Source: CAMCYM01 sp964405405 | GTDB taxonomy: Bacteria; Bacteroidota; Bacteroidia; Flavobacteriales_D; Sanyastnellaceae | Length of the DNA: 44,117 bases | Direction: 5' to 3' | Assembly (NCBI GenBank): GCA_964405405.1 | Contig: CAYONT010000014.1 | Location: 1-44,117, forward strand | Notes under the pieces: model-generated | The model's input: only the letters and a program-made list of their open reading frames with translations | Databases searched by the model: none | What the model was told of the DNA's origin: nothing | In this document: positions 23,495 to 32,156 of the stretch, in pieces | Numbering within the stretch: position 1 is the stretch's first letter | Layout: the number at the start of each line of letters is the position of its first letter | Position numbers and translations under genes: made by a program

Positions 23495-26050
23495 TTACGG
23501 ACGGCCAGAGACCACAAAGGAACCCCGTCCGATGGGGAGCCCCTGGGCGTCGAAGGCTACGGCGTGGTAGGTTCCGGCAGACCAGGCATGTACCGGAATT
23601 TCGAGCCGGGTGGAAGAGAGAGATTGGTTGAAATGGATTTGGCCTGCCGCATCCACCACGCGAACCTGGACAGCCGCCTCGGGAAGAGGCACGGTCACGC
23701 GATCGGTCGCCGGAGACGGAAAGACGGCCAAGGCTCCCCCACCCATACCGGGCAACGCAGGCGCATCGGGCACTGCAGCCGACACGTCCCCCCGGGCAAA
23801 GGCGTACTGGCCCGGGCGCAGGTTCAGAATCCGGAAGTACCCGCTGGCGTTCGTCAGCGACCCGCCCTGCCATTCATAGTCCGGATACAACGTCCAGGGC
23901 TCGGCCGCTGAAGGCCGCCACGCCAGCATCGCCCCCTCCTCGCCCGCACCGTACAGGCCCGCATCCAGCCGGTGCCATTCCGTACCGACATAGCCCAGCC
24001 GGGCGTCGAGGAGCAGGTTTTCTGCAGGCCAAACCCCGCCAATCTCCCAATAATGGCTATCGCTCAGGGTTTCGATGTATGGCGCCACCGCCCCATCAGG
24101 CGCTACCCAGTGGTGCTCCACGCGAACCAAGGCCGAATCCCCCGCCCCGATGGCGTCGCAACCGATGCGCAGGTCCACCCAGGGAAGGGCTTCGAGTCCG
24201 CTCGTTTCCGAGATGACATACGTGTGGTCCATCCGCGCCTGGTTGAGCCGCCCTCGGGCATTCAGCGCCACCATCACCACCGGACCGAAGCCCGGGTGCT
24301 CCACCGTGACCACATCGCTCGCTCCGCCCACCAGCACCGTGGTCTCGAATCGGTTCCACTGGGCATCCCACAACGTAACATCGAGGGGAACCTGGTCATG
24401 GTACACCGACGTCGCCCGAAGCCGCTGCCGCAGGAAGAGCTGGAGGCCTGGGTTGATGCCCGGGACCAGGGCCGTGGAGTCGATGATCCAAGTCGAGAAG
24501 CCGGGTTGGAGGACTTGGGCATCGAAGAAGTGGGAGAGGGTTTGGCCTGTAAAACCCTCCAACGTTTCCTGGAACAGAGCCACGTCCATGTGGGAACCGG
24601 CCAGCGAATTCAGCACGCTCTGGCTCGCGGATCGAAAGGTCTCATCTCCGAGGTACGCCCGCAGGTTGTGCATGACCGAGGCACCCTTGTAGTAGGTGTG
24701 GCGCCCGTAAATGACCTCGTCGGGCATGGGCGACAGGGGATAAAAGTCCCCGTCCTGGGCATGGGCTTGATCCAGCACGAAGTAATGGTTGTCCTTGACC
24801 GCATCCACAAAGGCTTCCGGGCCATCCTTCCACTCCACAAAGAGGTGCGAACTGTATTCCGCTGGCCCTTCCTTAAGCCACATGTGGTTGTGCACGGTTG
24901 GGGCCACCTCATCGCCCCACCAAAGATGGCCCAGTTCGTGACTGAACAGCCCCCCGTTCGCAGAAAGGCTCTCCCCGGTCATGAATTGCGGGTAAGCGAC
25001 ATTGGTTGGAATCTCCAAGGCCCCATCGGTGGTGAGCACATAACCCACGCGCTCCCAGGCATAGGGACCCCACCAGTGCTCCAACGCATCGATGGCGTAA
25101 CCCAGGTGCTGAAACCGGTCCGCCATGGGCGCGAGGTCCGCGGGTTTTGCCGTCAGCCGGACGGGGATGTCCCCGTAGTTTCCGGTGTGGACGTAGTTGG
25201 AATCCACGTAGGTGGATACCGCGAAGGCACTTTGGTGGGTGGTGATGGGATGGTCCAGCTGGAACACACGGCGCAGGGTGTCCCCACCGAGCATCGTTTC
25301 GGACACCATCGTACCCTGGTTGTGGGCCCGCTTGCCGCCATCGCTGGTGACGGCCACGGTATAAGTGGCCCGTTCCACAAACTGGTCGAAGCACGGGTAC
25401 CACACCTTGCCGAAGTTGGGCGGGATTGTACTCAGTCCGATCCCCAGGTTGTACACGTAGCCGCTTTCGAAATAGACCCCGCCCCATACCGGGTCTCGGT
25501 AGGGATGTCCTCCGTACCAGATCACGACCGTATGGTTGGCGCCCGCTTGCCATCCTGCGGGGTCGGCGGGATGAATCCGTAGCTCAGGGTCGTTGTGGTC
25601 GAACAGGGCGAGCACCCCATCGAGGTGAATGCTGTCGACGGCCAAATCCAACAAATCCAGCCAGAATCCATCGGCGCTGTTCTCCAAGACACTGAACGCC
25701 AAGGTCGCCTGGCCCCGCAACTGCTGCTGCTCGTCCTGGGTCAGGTCGAGTTCAATGTGGTAGGACTGGATGTCGAAGGTGTCGCTCCGGGCGATGGACG
25801 CCGTCATGTCGATGTTGAGCAACTTCGGATGGACCGCCGCCGGGGCATGGGAGCCCGCTTTTTTCGGATGGTAGGGATGGCAGGGCAGGGGGCGAAAGAC
25901 GCGGGGCCGGAGGGTATCGGGGGCATCGGTTGCCAAGGGCGCATCGGGCACAGGTTGAATTTGGGCGGCCAGGGGAGCGCAGGCGCATCCGATCAGGACC
26001 GCAAGATTCCAGGCCCAGCAACGGGCCCAAAGGGTTCCGGGAATCGACAT
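23495..26050 (-). CDS. M1 family metallopeptidase with type IX secretion C-terminal domain
   Basis: An 851-residue secreted zinc aminopeptidase-type protein. It has a signal peptide (WNLAVLIGCACAPLAA), an M1 N-terminal beta domain, the GALEIPTNVAY stretch replacing the GAMEN exopeptidase motif, and the zinc site HELGHLWWG (H371, E372, H375) with E394 in LKEGPAEY (HExxH-x18-E). The last ~75 residues (VFPSPATDRVTVPLP, VRVVDAAGQIHFNQSL, AGTYHAVAFDAQG, FVVSGRP) form a type A sorting domain of the type IX system, so export to the cell surface or medium is expected. This fits the porW/sprE gene in the window. Start ATG 26050 sits 4 nt after a perfect TACATTTG box. Confidence 0.93.
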   Translation of the reverse strand: MSIPGTLWARCWAWNLAVLIGCACAPLAAQIQPVPDAPLATDAPDTLRPRVFRPLPCHPYHPKKAGSHAPAAVHPKLLNIDMTASIARSDTFDIQSYHIELDLTQDEQQQLRGQATLAFSVLENSADGFWLDLLDLAVDSIHLDGVLALFDHNDPELRIHPADPAGWQAGANHTVVIWYGGHPYRDPVWGGVYFESGYVYNLGIGLSTIPPNFGKVWYPCFDQFVERATYTVAVTSDGGKRAHNQGTMVSETMLGGDTLRRVFQLDHPITTHQSAFAVSTYVDSNYVHTGNYGDIPVRLTAKPADLAPMADRFQHLGYAIDALEHWWGPYAWERVGYVLTTDGALEIPTNVAYPQFMTGESLSANGGLFSHELGHLWWGDEVAPTVHNHMWLKEGPAEYSSHLFVEWKDGPEAFVDAVKDNHYFVLDQAHAQDGDFYPLSPMPDEVIYGRHTYYKGASVMHNLRAYLGDETFRSASQSVLNSLAGSHMDVALFQETLEGFTGQTLSHFFDAQVLQPGFSTWIIDSTALVPGINPGLQLFLRQRLRATSVYHDQVPLDVTLWDAQWNRFETTVLVGGASDVVTVEHPGFGPVVMVALNARGRLNQARMDHTYVISETSGLEALPWVDLRIGCDAIGAGDSALVRVEHHWVAPDGAVAPYIETLSDSHYWEIGGVWPAENLLLDARLGYVGTEWHRLDAGLYGAGEEGAMLAWRPSAAEPWTLYPDYEWQGGSLTNASGYFRILNLRPGQYAFARGDVSAAVPDAPALPGMGGGALAVFPSPATDRVTVPLPEAAVQVRVVDAAGQIHFNQSLSSTRLEIPVHAWSAGTYHAVAFDAQGLPIGRGSFVVSGRP

Positions 26051-26054
26051 GGGC

Positions 26055-26062
26055 CAAATGTA
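26055..26062 (-). promoter_or_regulatory. -7 box of the M1 peptidase gene (leaderless spacing)
   Basis: TACATTTG on the minus strand is a full TAnnTTTG match and ends 4 nt before the ATG. No TTG is seen at -33. The box faces the slyD box 21 bp away. Confidence 0.6.
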
Positions 26063-26083
26063 GTTCGTGTCCACCCGGCGATG

Positions 26084-26091
26084 TACTTTTG
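26084..26091 (+). promoter_or_regulatory. -7 box of slyD (leaderless spacing)
   Basis: TACTTTTG is a full TAnnTTTG match and ends 4 nt before ATG 26096. The -33 region of this promoter overlaps the -7 box of the divergent M1 gene. Confidence 0.6.
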
Positions 26092-26095
26092 CCCC

Positions 26096-26572
26096 ATGAA
26101 TCAAATGCGCGTCGCCGACGGCCTGTACGTCGAAGTCTCCTACAAACTGCGGGAGGACGGTCCGGAAGGAGAAGAACTCGAGTTGTACACCGCTGAGGAC
26201 CCCTTTGCGTTCGTGGTGGGCGCAGACGAGGTGCTTCCCGCCTTCGAGCAAGCCATGCTGGGCAAGGAGGTGGGTGACACGTTTGAGCTGACCTTGTCGG
26301 TCGAGGACGCGTATGGCGAAGAGGACGAGGAGGCATTTGTGGAGTTGCCCAAATCGGCCTTCATGGTGGATGGCGAGATCGACGAGTCGCTCTTCGAGGT
26401 CGGCGAGGTGGTGCCCATGGAAACGGAGGACGGAGACGAGGTCATCGGCATCATCGACGAGGTGCGCCTCAACACGGTGGTGGTGGACTTCAACCATCCC
26501 TATGCAGGCATGAACCTGCATTTCGTAGGGAAGGTGACCCTGGTTGAGCAGGCGCCGCCCCAAGCGAACTGA
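26096..26572 (+). CDS. slyD: FKBP-type peptidyl-prolyl isomerase, SlyD family
   Basis: A 158-residue protein with the split FKBP fold and inserted chaperone (IF) domain of SlyD: VADGLYVEVSYKLRE, FVVGADEVLPAFEQAMLG, the IF part VEDAYGEEDEEAFVELPKS, and closing NTVVVDFNHPYAGMNLHF. The metal-binding His-rich tail of E. coli SlyD is absent. Role: cytoplasmic proline isomerase and folding helper. ATG 26096 is fixed by the N-terminus MNQMRVADG and by the promoter box 4 nt upstream. Very acidic protein. Confidence 0.93.
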   Translation: MNQMRVADGLYVEVSYKLREDGPEGEELELYTAEDPFAFVVGADEVLPAFEQAMLGKEVGDTFELTLSVEDAYGEEDEEAFVELPKSAFMVDGEIDESLFEVGEVVPMETEDGDEVIGIIDEVRLNTVVVDFNHPYAGMNLHFVGKVTLVEQAPPQAN

Positions 26573-26651
26573 GTTCATTTGACGGCCTGGCTGGTTCAGG
26601 CGAGGGCGTATTTTGCCGCTGCGGTTCCGGTGCGTCAGGCCCGGGACGGGT

Positions 26652-26659
26652 TACCTTCG
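26652..26659 (+). promoter_or_regulatory. -7-like box 4 nt before thiL
   Basis: TACCTTCG, one mismatch from TAnnTTTG, ends 4 nt before ATG 26664. It lies in a 91-bp gap after slyD; no TTG at the expected -33 distance. Confidence 0.4.
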
Positions 26660-26663
26660 TGGG

Positions 26664-27698
26664 ATGAATCGAACGGAGATAGATACGCTCGGGGAGTTCG
26701 GGTTGATTGACCGAATCACCCAGGGTTTCGAGCACAGGCAGCCCACGACGGTGCTGGGCATCGGAGACGACGCTGCGGTGATCGATGGCGCGGGGAAGCA
26801 CGCCGTCTGGTCGAGCGATATGCTGTGCGAGGGAGTGCATTTTGATTTGGCCTACGTGCCGCTCAAACACTTGGGGTACAAGGCGGTCGTGGTGAATTTG
26901 TCGGACATCTGTGCGATGAATGGGTTGCCCTCGCACGTGACGGTGTCGATGGCGCTTTCGAATCGTTTTTCGGTGGAGGCTGTCGAGGAGCTGTACGAAG
27001 GAATTCGGCTGGCCTGTGGGGTGTATGGCGTGGACTTGGTAGGGGGGGACACGACGTCGAGCCGATCGGGCTTGGTGCTGTCCCTGGGCGTGATGGGGTG
27101 GGCAGAACCGGGGTCAATCGTGACCCGCGCGGGAGCGCAAGTGGGCGACTTGCTGGTGGTTTCTGGGGATTTGGGTGCCGCGTACATGGGGTTGCAGATT
27201 CTGGAACGGGAGAAGCATGTTTTGCGCGCGGCACCGGGGGCCCAACCGGAGCTGGCAGAGCACGCATCGCTCATTGGGCGGCAACTGAAGCCGGAGGCCA
27301 GAACCGATGTGGTTCGGGAATTGGCCCAGTTGCGGGTGCGGCCAACGGCGATGATCGATGTGAGTGATGGTTTGGCCTCGGAAATCCGTCATCTCTGCCA
27401 GCGAAGCGGGCGCGGGGTGCGGCTTTATGAGGACAAGATTCCCATCCTGCCGGAGACGTATGCGGCAGCCCGTGCCTTTGAATTGGATCCAACGCTTTGC
27501 GCCCTGAGCGGCGGGGAAGACTATGAACTGCTGTTTGCGGTAGCACCTGCGGACATCAACCAGTTCCTGAACCACCCGCTTTTCTCGGTCATCGGACACT
27601 TCACCGAAGCGGAAAAGGGGCACGTTTTGGTCACCAAGCAAGGGCTGGAGGTGCCCCTGAAGGCGCAGGGGTGGGATGGCTTCACAGGAACGGTTTAA
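26664..27698 (+). CDS. thiL: Thiamine-monophosphate kinase
   Basis: A 344-residue enzyme phosphorylating thiamine monophosphate to the diphosphate cofactor. The AIR-synthase/ThiL fold is seen in GEFGLIDRIT, VLGIGDDAAVIDG, WSSDMLCEGVHFDL, VNLSDICAMNGLP, YGVDLVGGDTTSSRSGLVLS and DVSDGLASEIRHL, ending with LSGGEDYELLFAV. Length is normal. ATG 26664 follows a -7-like box; the open frame upstream is not ThiL-like. asnB starts 5 nt after the stop. Confidence 0.95.
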   Translation: MNRTEIDTLGEFGLIDRITQGFEHRQPTTVLGIGDDAAVIDGAGKHAVWSSDMLCEGVHFDLAYVPLKHLGYKAVVVNLSDICAMNGLPSHVTVSMALSNRFSVEAVEELYEGIRLACGVYGVDLVGGDTTSSRSGLVLSLGVMGWAEPGSIVTRAGAQVGDLLVVSGDLGAAYMGLQILEREKHVLRAAPGAQPELAEHASLIGRQLKPEARTDVVRELAQLRVRPTAMIDVSDGLASEIRHLCQRSGRGVRLYEDKIPILPETYAAARAFELDPTLCALSGGEDYELLFAVAPADINQFLNHPLFSVIGHFTEAEKGHVLVTKQGLEVPLKAQGWDGFTGTV

Positions 27699-27703
27699 AG
27701 GCG

Positions 27704-29614
27704 ATGTGCGGCATTGCAGGGGTTTTCGGCTTTGAGGCTTGGGGCCAGGGGGGCGAAGCGGCGGCGCTGGCTGCTGTGGATCGGATGAATGCGGCCCAAG
27801 CGCACCGGGGTCCGGATGCGGGAGGGGTGTGGTCGGATGGGACGGAGGTCGTGTTGGGGCACCGGCGTTTGGGCATCATCGATCCGGGCGAGGCCGCGAA
27901 CCAACCGTGGGTGGATGCAGTGACAGGAGATGCACTGATTTTCAACGGGGAAGTATACAATTACCGCGAACTGAAGCCCGAGCTGTCGGGGGGGTTCGCC
28001 TTCCGGACAGACAGTGACACGGAGGTGGTGCTGGCGGCCTTGCAACAATGGGGTTGGGGGGCGTTGGATCGGTTCAATGGGATGTTCGCCATTGCTTACT
28101 GGAAGGCGGCAACCCGAGAGCTTTGGCTCATCCGGGACCGTTTGGGGGTCAAGCCCTTGTATTGGGCACAATCGAAGGGAAGCGTGTTGTTTTCCAGCGA
28201 GGTTCGGGGGTTGTTGGCCTCGGGCGTGGTATCTCGGAAGCATGACCCGGCAGGACTCGTGGATTACATGCGCTACCAAACGGTCCATGCCCCGCGTACG
28301 CTGTTGGCGGATGTGAAGATGTTGATGCCGGGCCATGCCATGCGGTTGCATGACGCGGAGATGCAGGAATGGGCTTGGTGGGACTTGGGTCGATCGGCAG
28401 GGGAGCAACTGGCTGCAACGGGGGTGCTTGGGGCGGCAGAGGCGCAGCGACGGGTCCGATCGGCCCTGCGCGACGCGGTGTACCTCCGGATGCGGGCGGA
28501 TGTTCCGCTCGGTGCCTTTTTGTCTGGCGGCATCGACTCGAGTGCGGTGGTGGGGTTGATGCGGGAGGTGACGGACCGCCCCATTGCTACGTTCAGCGTC
28601 ACCTTTCAGGAGGGGGATTGGGATGAAAGCCGGTGGTCCCGGATGGTGGCAGGGAAGTTTGACACAGACCACCACGAAATCCGCCTGACTCCGGCGGCCT
28701 TTTTGGAGCGGATTCCAGCGGCGCTCGCGGCCATGGACCACCCTTCTGGAGACGGACCCAATACGTTCATTGTTAGTGAAGCAACGAAGGCGCAGGGCAT
28801 CACGGTGGCGCTTTCGGGTTTGGGAGGGGATGAGGTTTTTGCTGGATACCCCGTTTTCGAGCGCAGCCGGGATTTGATGTCCTATCGCTGGTTGGCCGGT
28901 TGGCCCAAGGGATTGCGGAAAGCAGCGGGTGCCCTGTACAGTGGCTGGAAAGGGGATGTTTCAGCCCGGAAGAAAGCGGCGCTGTTGGCTGGGGACTACT
29001 TCGACTTGGAACACACCTACCCGTTTTCTCGGCAGATGTACCTAGAGTCCGATCTGCGCAGGATTTACCCATCGGCCCACCAGCATCCCAACGCGGTGTT
29101 CCAGTGGCTGAAGCACGCCATCGCACCTGACCAGCCGGGGTTTCGCCTGCCCTTCCTATCCAAGGTCAGCTGGGCGGAAATGCACACCTACATGGCCCAC
29201 ACCTTGCTGCGGGATGCAGACCAAATGTCCATGGCCCATGCCCTCGAAGTGCGGGTGCCGTTCTTGGATTATCGCTTGGTTACCCAAGTGGCGGCCATGC
29301 AAGATGCCGTGAAGTGGACGGCAGGCAGGCAGAAGCCTCTGTTGGTGGATGCGCTGGGGGACCTGTTGCCACGTGAATTGGTGGAACGTCCCAAGATGGG
29401 ATTTGTACTGCCTTGGGACCATTGGATGCGGGAGTCCTTGCGTCCGGTTTGTGAAGCGGGAATTGCGGGTTTGAAGCGCATTCCGGGGTTGCACCATGCA
29501 GAAGTGGAGGGGCTGTGGCAACGGTTTTTGCGGGGCGATGCGGGGGTGAACCATGCCCGGTTGTGGATGTGGGTGGTGTTGGGGGATTGGATGGATCGCC
29601 ATGGCATCGAATGA
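27704..29614 (+). CDS. asnB: Asparagine synthase (glutamine-hydrolysing)
   Basis: A 636-residue enzyme. The N-terminal class II amidotransferase domain starts MCGIAGVFG (Cys2 nucleophile), with AHRGPDAGGVW, LGHRRLGIID and FNGEVYNYREL; the synthetase domain has the PP-loop LSGGIDSSAVVGL and LSGLGGDEVFAGYP. Length and layout fit the exopolysaccharide-cluster type of AsnB rather than the ~550-residue E. coli enzyme. It overlaps the following glycosyltransferase gene by 14 nt, which suggests modification of a surface polysaccharide precursor as an alternative to plain asparagine supply (inference). It has its own N-terminus 5 nt after thiL. Confidence 0.92.
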   Translation: MCGIAGVFGFEAWGQGGEAAALAAVDRMNAAQAHRGPDAGGVWSDGTEVVLGHRRLGIIDPGEAANQPWVDAVTGDALIFNGEVYNYRELKPELSGGFAFRTDSDTEVVLAALQQWGWGALDRFNGMFAIAYWKAATRELWLIRDRLGVKPLYWAQSKGSVLFSSEVRGLLASGVVSRKHDPAGLVDYMRYQTVHAPRTLLADVKMLMPGHAMRLHDAEMQEWAWWDLGRSAGEQLAATGVLGAAEAQRRVRSALRDAVYLRMRADVPLGAFLSGGIDSSAVVGLMREVTDRPIATFSVTFQEGDWDESRWSRMVAGKFDTDHHEIRLTPAAFLERIPAALAAMDHPSGDGPNTFIVSEATKAQGITVALSGLGGDEVFAGYPVFERSRDLMSYRWLAGWPKGLRKAAGALYSGWKGDVSARKKAALLAGDYFDLEHTYPFSRQMYLESDLRRIYPSAHQHPNAVFQWLKHAIAPDQPGFRLPFLSKVSWAEMHTYMAHTLLRDADQMSMAHALEVRVPFLDYRLVTQVAAMQDAVKWTAGRQKPLLVDALGDLLPRELVERPKMGFVLPWDHWMRESLRPVCEAGIAGLKRIPGLHHAEVEGLWQRFLRGDAGVNHARLWMWVVLGDWMDRHGIE

Positions 29615-30758
29615 AGGCCCGAGGACCCGGGTATTGATCTCGGTGGATTGGTTTCCACCCGCCTATCAGGCCGGGGGACCCATCCGGAGTGCGTCGAATT
29701 TGGCCACCTTCTTGGCCACCACCATGGAAGTCCGTGTGGTGACAGGAGCCTACGATTTGGGGGCGACCGAACCGTTGGAAGGGGTAGAGCGGGGGGTTTG
29801 GACGGAAGCCACGCCGGAGGGTTGCATTTCGGGCAGTTTGCACGTGATGTATGTCGAAAAACCGGGTCCCGGGATTGGGGTTTGGCGCACTTTGTTGCGG
29901 GAATGGCAGCCAGATTTTGTGCATGTGAACAGCCTGTTTTCTTTGCGTTTTTCCTTGCTCCCGTTGTGGGCATCGCGGCGGTTGCCCGGGGTTCAGACGA
30001 TCGTGGCCCCGCGGGGGATGCTGGGTGCGGCAGCGCTGGCAATCAAACCGGTGAAGAAGCGGATCTTTTTGGCGGTTGCCCGGGCTGGGTTCCGGGGGGT
30101 TCGCTGGCATGCTTCCACGGAGCGGGAGGCAGAGGAGATCAGGCTTCGTTTTCCAAGCGCGAAGGTTTTTGTTGCCCAGAATTTGCCCGCTCCACCGCCC
30201 ACGATGGGTCCACCGAGGCCACGGGATCGGTGGGTGCTCGCCGTGGTGGGACGGATCCATCCCGTCAAGCGGGTACACGTGGTCTTGGAGGCTCTCGCAG
30301 CCTACGGAGGTGATCACCCCTGGGAACTTCACATCGTGGGGCCGCCTGAGGATGCGGCGTACATGAACCAATGTCGTACGGCGGCCGATGCGTGCAAGTA
30401 TCCCGTATTTTTTCACGGGGGATTGGCACCGGAAGCTGTGGGCCAGGTGTTGGATGGCGCGCACTACTTGATCTCGCCGACGCAACAGGAGAACTTCGGA
30501 CACGCCATCGTGGAGGCTTGGTCCCGGGGTTGTGGGGTGGTGATCAGCGACCAAACCCCTTGGCGCCAGCTCGAAGCCCAGGGCATCGGATGGGATGGCC
30601 CGGTGTCTGATGGCGCCTGGACCCGCGGACTCCACCAGATGTTGCAGTTGACGCCCGGAGAATGGGAGGCCATGTCGGCACGGGCACGTGCTTTTTACCG
30701 ATCGCAAGTGCTGGACGATCAAGTTCTGGCTGCGAACCAGCGTATTTTCGAACCATGA
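29601..30758 (+). CDS. Glycosyltransferase family 4 protein
   Basis: A 385-residue GT-B enzyme. The N-terminal half begins VLISVDWFPPAYQAGGPIRS, typical of GT4 enzymes with a glycine-rich loop, and has DFVHVNSLFSLRF and APRGMLGAAAL. The C-terminal half has VVGRIHPVKRVHVVLEAL and the nucleotide-sugar E-x7-E motif ENFGHAIVEAW. Sugar donor and acceptor cannot be read. Start ATG 29601 overlaps asnB; the last codons contain a promoter-like box for the next gene, and its TGA overlaps that gene's ATG. Confidence 0.9.
   Translation: MASNEGPRTRVLISVDWFPPAYQAGGPIRSASNLATFLATTMEVRVVTGAYDLGATEPLEGVERGVWTEATPEGCISGSLHVMYVEKPGPGIGVWRTLLREWQPDFVHVNSLFSLRFSLLPLWASRRLPGVQTIVAPRGMLGAAALAIKPVKKRIFLAVARAGFRGVRWHASTEREAEEIRLRFPSAKVFVAQNLPAPPPTMGPPRPRDRWVLAVVGRIHPVKRVHVVLEALAAYGGDHPWELHIVGPPEDAAYMNQCRTAADACKYPVFFHGGLAPEAVGQVLDGAHYLISPTQQENFGHAIVEAWSRGCGVVISDQTPWRQLEAQGIGWDGPVSDGAWTRGLHQMLQLTPGEWEAMSARARAFYRSQVLDDQVLAANQRIFEP
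30743..30750 (+). promoter_or_regulatory. Internal -7-like box before the nitronate monooxygenase gene
   Basis: TATTTTCG, one mismatch from TAnnTTTG, ends 4 nt before ATG 30755 and lies inside the 3' end of the glycosyltransferase gene. Confidence 0.35.
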
Positions 30759-31717
30759 CACAACCGCAGAATCGGGTCGCCCAGCTGTTGGGTGTGGAGT
30801 ATCCCATCATCCAGGCCGGCATGATTTGGTGTTCGGGCTGGAGACTGGCCAGCGCCGTGGCAGAGGCAGGTGGGCTGGGGCTGTTGGGTGCCGGCTCCAT
30901 GTACCCCGGGGTGTTGCGGGAGCACATACGGAAGGCACGGGCGGCCACCCAAAAGCCCGTCGGCGTGAACATCCCCTTGTTGTATCCCGACATCGAAGCG
31001 CACATGGCCACGGTGGTGGAGCTCGGGGTCCCGGTGGTGTTCACGAGCGCCGGCAACCCCAAGACGTGGACCCGGCATTTGCAGTCGCATGGCATCCGGG
31101 TGGTGCATGTGGTGAGTTCGGTGAAGTTTGCCCTCAAGGCACAGGATGCTGGTGTCGATGCGGTGGTAGCGGAAGGATTTGAAGCGGGAGGTCACAATGG
31201 GCGGGAAGAAACGACCACGATGTGCTTGGTGCCCGCGGTGGCGGATGCCTGCGAAATTCCGGTCATTGCCGCGGGCGGCATTCAGGATGGCCGGACCACG
31301 TTGGCCGCGTTCGCCTTGGGGGCTTCGGCGGTGCAAATCGGAAGCCGTTTTGTCGCCACGCTGGAATCTTCTGCCCACGACGCGTTCAAAGCCCGTGTGG
31401 TGGCTGCTTCCGAAGGCCAAACCTCGCTGCAACTGAAGCCGCTCACCCCGGTGCGGTTGTTGCACAATGGTTTCTACGAGCGCGTTCGGGCGGCAGAAGA
31501 GCGGGGTGCCTCGGAAGAGGAGTTGCGTGAATTGTTGGGCCGGGGTCGAGCGAAACGGGGGATGTTCGAGGGTGACCTGGAGGAGGGGGAGTTGGAAATC
31601 GGGCAGGTCAGCGGCAACATCGACCGGATTCTGCCGGCAGGGGAGGTGGTTCGGGAGATTGTTGCGGAATATGGTCGGTTGACGCAGGGCATGGAGGATG
31701 GGCACTTCCGCTGGTAA
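30755..31717 (+). CDS. Nitronate monooxygenase / FabK-like flavoprotein
   Basis: A 320-residue FMN-dependent TIM barrel. Signature parts: YPIIQAGMIWCSGWRLASAV, GGLGLLGAGSM, GVNIPLL, AEGFEAGGHNG (phosphate and FMN loop), IAAGGIQDGRTTLAAFALGA and VQIGSRFVAT. Family knowledge: close relatives are nitronate monooxygenases or type II enoyl-ACP reductases (FabK); sequence alone does not separate them with confidence, and no fatty-acid synthesis gene adjoins it. ATG overlaps the preceding TGA (ATGA). The next gene overlaps its end by 20 nt. Confidence 0.85.
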   Translation: MTQPQNRVAQLLGVEYPIIQAGMIWCSGWRLASAVAEAGGLGLLGAGSMYPGVLREHIRKARAATQKPVGVNIPLLYPDIEAHMATVVELGVPVVFTSAGNPKTWTRHLQSHGIRVVHVVSSVKFALKAQDAGVDAVVAEGFEAGGHNGREETTTMCLVPAVADACEIPVIAAGGIQDGRTTLAAFALGASAVQIGSRFVATLESSAHDAFKARVVAASEGQTSLQLKPLTPVRLLHNGFYERVRAAEERGASEEELRELLGRGRAKRGMFEGDLEEGELEIGQVSGNIDRILPAGEVVREIVAEYGRLTQGMEDGHFRW

Positions 31718-32156
31718 GGTGGGGGGTCTGGCGGGGGTGGAGCCGGGTGCCATTCTTTTTTACGACGGGACATGCGGGCTTTGCGCCCGGGCGTTGCGGT
31801 GGGTGCTCCGATGGGAGCGGGTGGACAGCGGGTTGCACTTCGCGCCGCTGCAGGGTCGGTGGGCGGAGGACCGGGTTCCCGAGGTGTGGCGGAAGCCGCC
31901 GCTGGAGTCGGTGGTGTTGTGGCGGGCGAGCGGGGGGGAAGCGGTGTCGGTTCGGACGGCGGCGGTTCGGGGGTTGGGGCCGTATCTCCGATGTCCCTGG
32001 GGTGGAACGGTGGGGGGATTGGGTGCGGTGCCGTGGGTTTCGGAGGCGGTTTACCGGTTCGTGAGCCGGCACCGACATCGTTGGGGAGTGGCCGAAGCTT
32101 GTGACCTGCGTCCCCCCGGGCTCAGGCCGGACCAGGCGGCCCGGTTTCTCGACTGA
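31698..32156 (+). CDS. DCC family (DUF393) thiol-disulfide oxidoreductase-like protein
   Basis: A 152-residue protein with the family hallmark LFYDGTCGLCARALRWVL (Asp23, Cys26, Cys29; DxxCxxC), followed by the usual FAPLQG and ...RTAAVRGL segments. Family knowledge: a putative thioredoxin-fold redox protein; few members are characterised. Start ATG 31698 overlaps the previous gene by 20 nt, so it is probably translated by coupling. Its last 35 bases overlap the convergent uvrC end, and the coding strand is unusually G-rich. Confidence 0.85.
   Translation: MGTSAGKVGGLAGVEPGAILFYDGTCGLCARALRWVLRWERVDSGLHFAPLQGRWAEDRVPEVWRKPPLESVVLWRASGGEAVSVRTAAVRGLGPYLRCPWGGTVGGLGAVPWVSEAVYRFVSRHRHRWGVAEACDLRPPGLRPDQAARFLD

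Noticed and set aside
22257..25582. Long open frames antisense to the propeller (minus, 538 codons) and to the M1 peptidase (plus, 536 codons)
   Set aside because: No domains, no promoter or plausible start, and fully explained as complements of high-G+C coding sequence.
26051..26058. Treating every GGCCAAA as part of the dispersed 8-mer set
   Set aside because: This site and ten others lack the leading A; they are listed apart so that the 26-copy count stays strict.
26584..26600. GCCTG-N7-CAGGC hairpin after slyD as a terminator
   Set aside because: Five-base stem with no T-run; not convincing.
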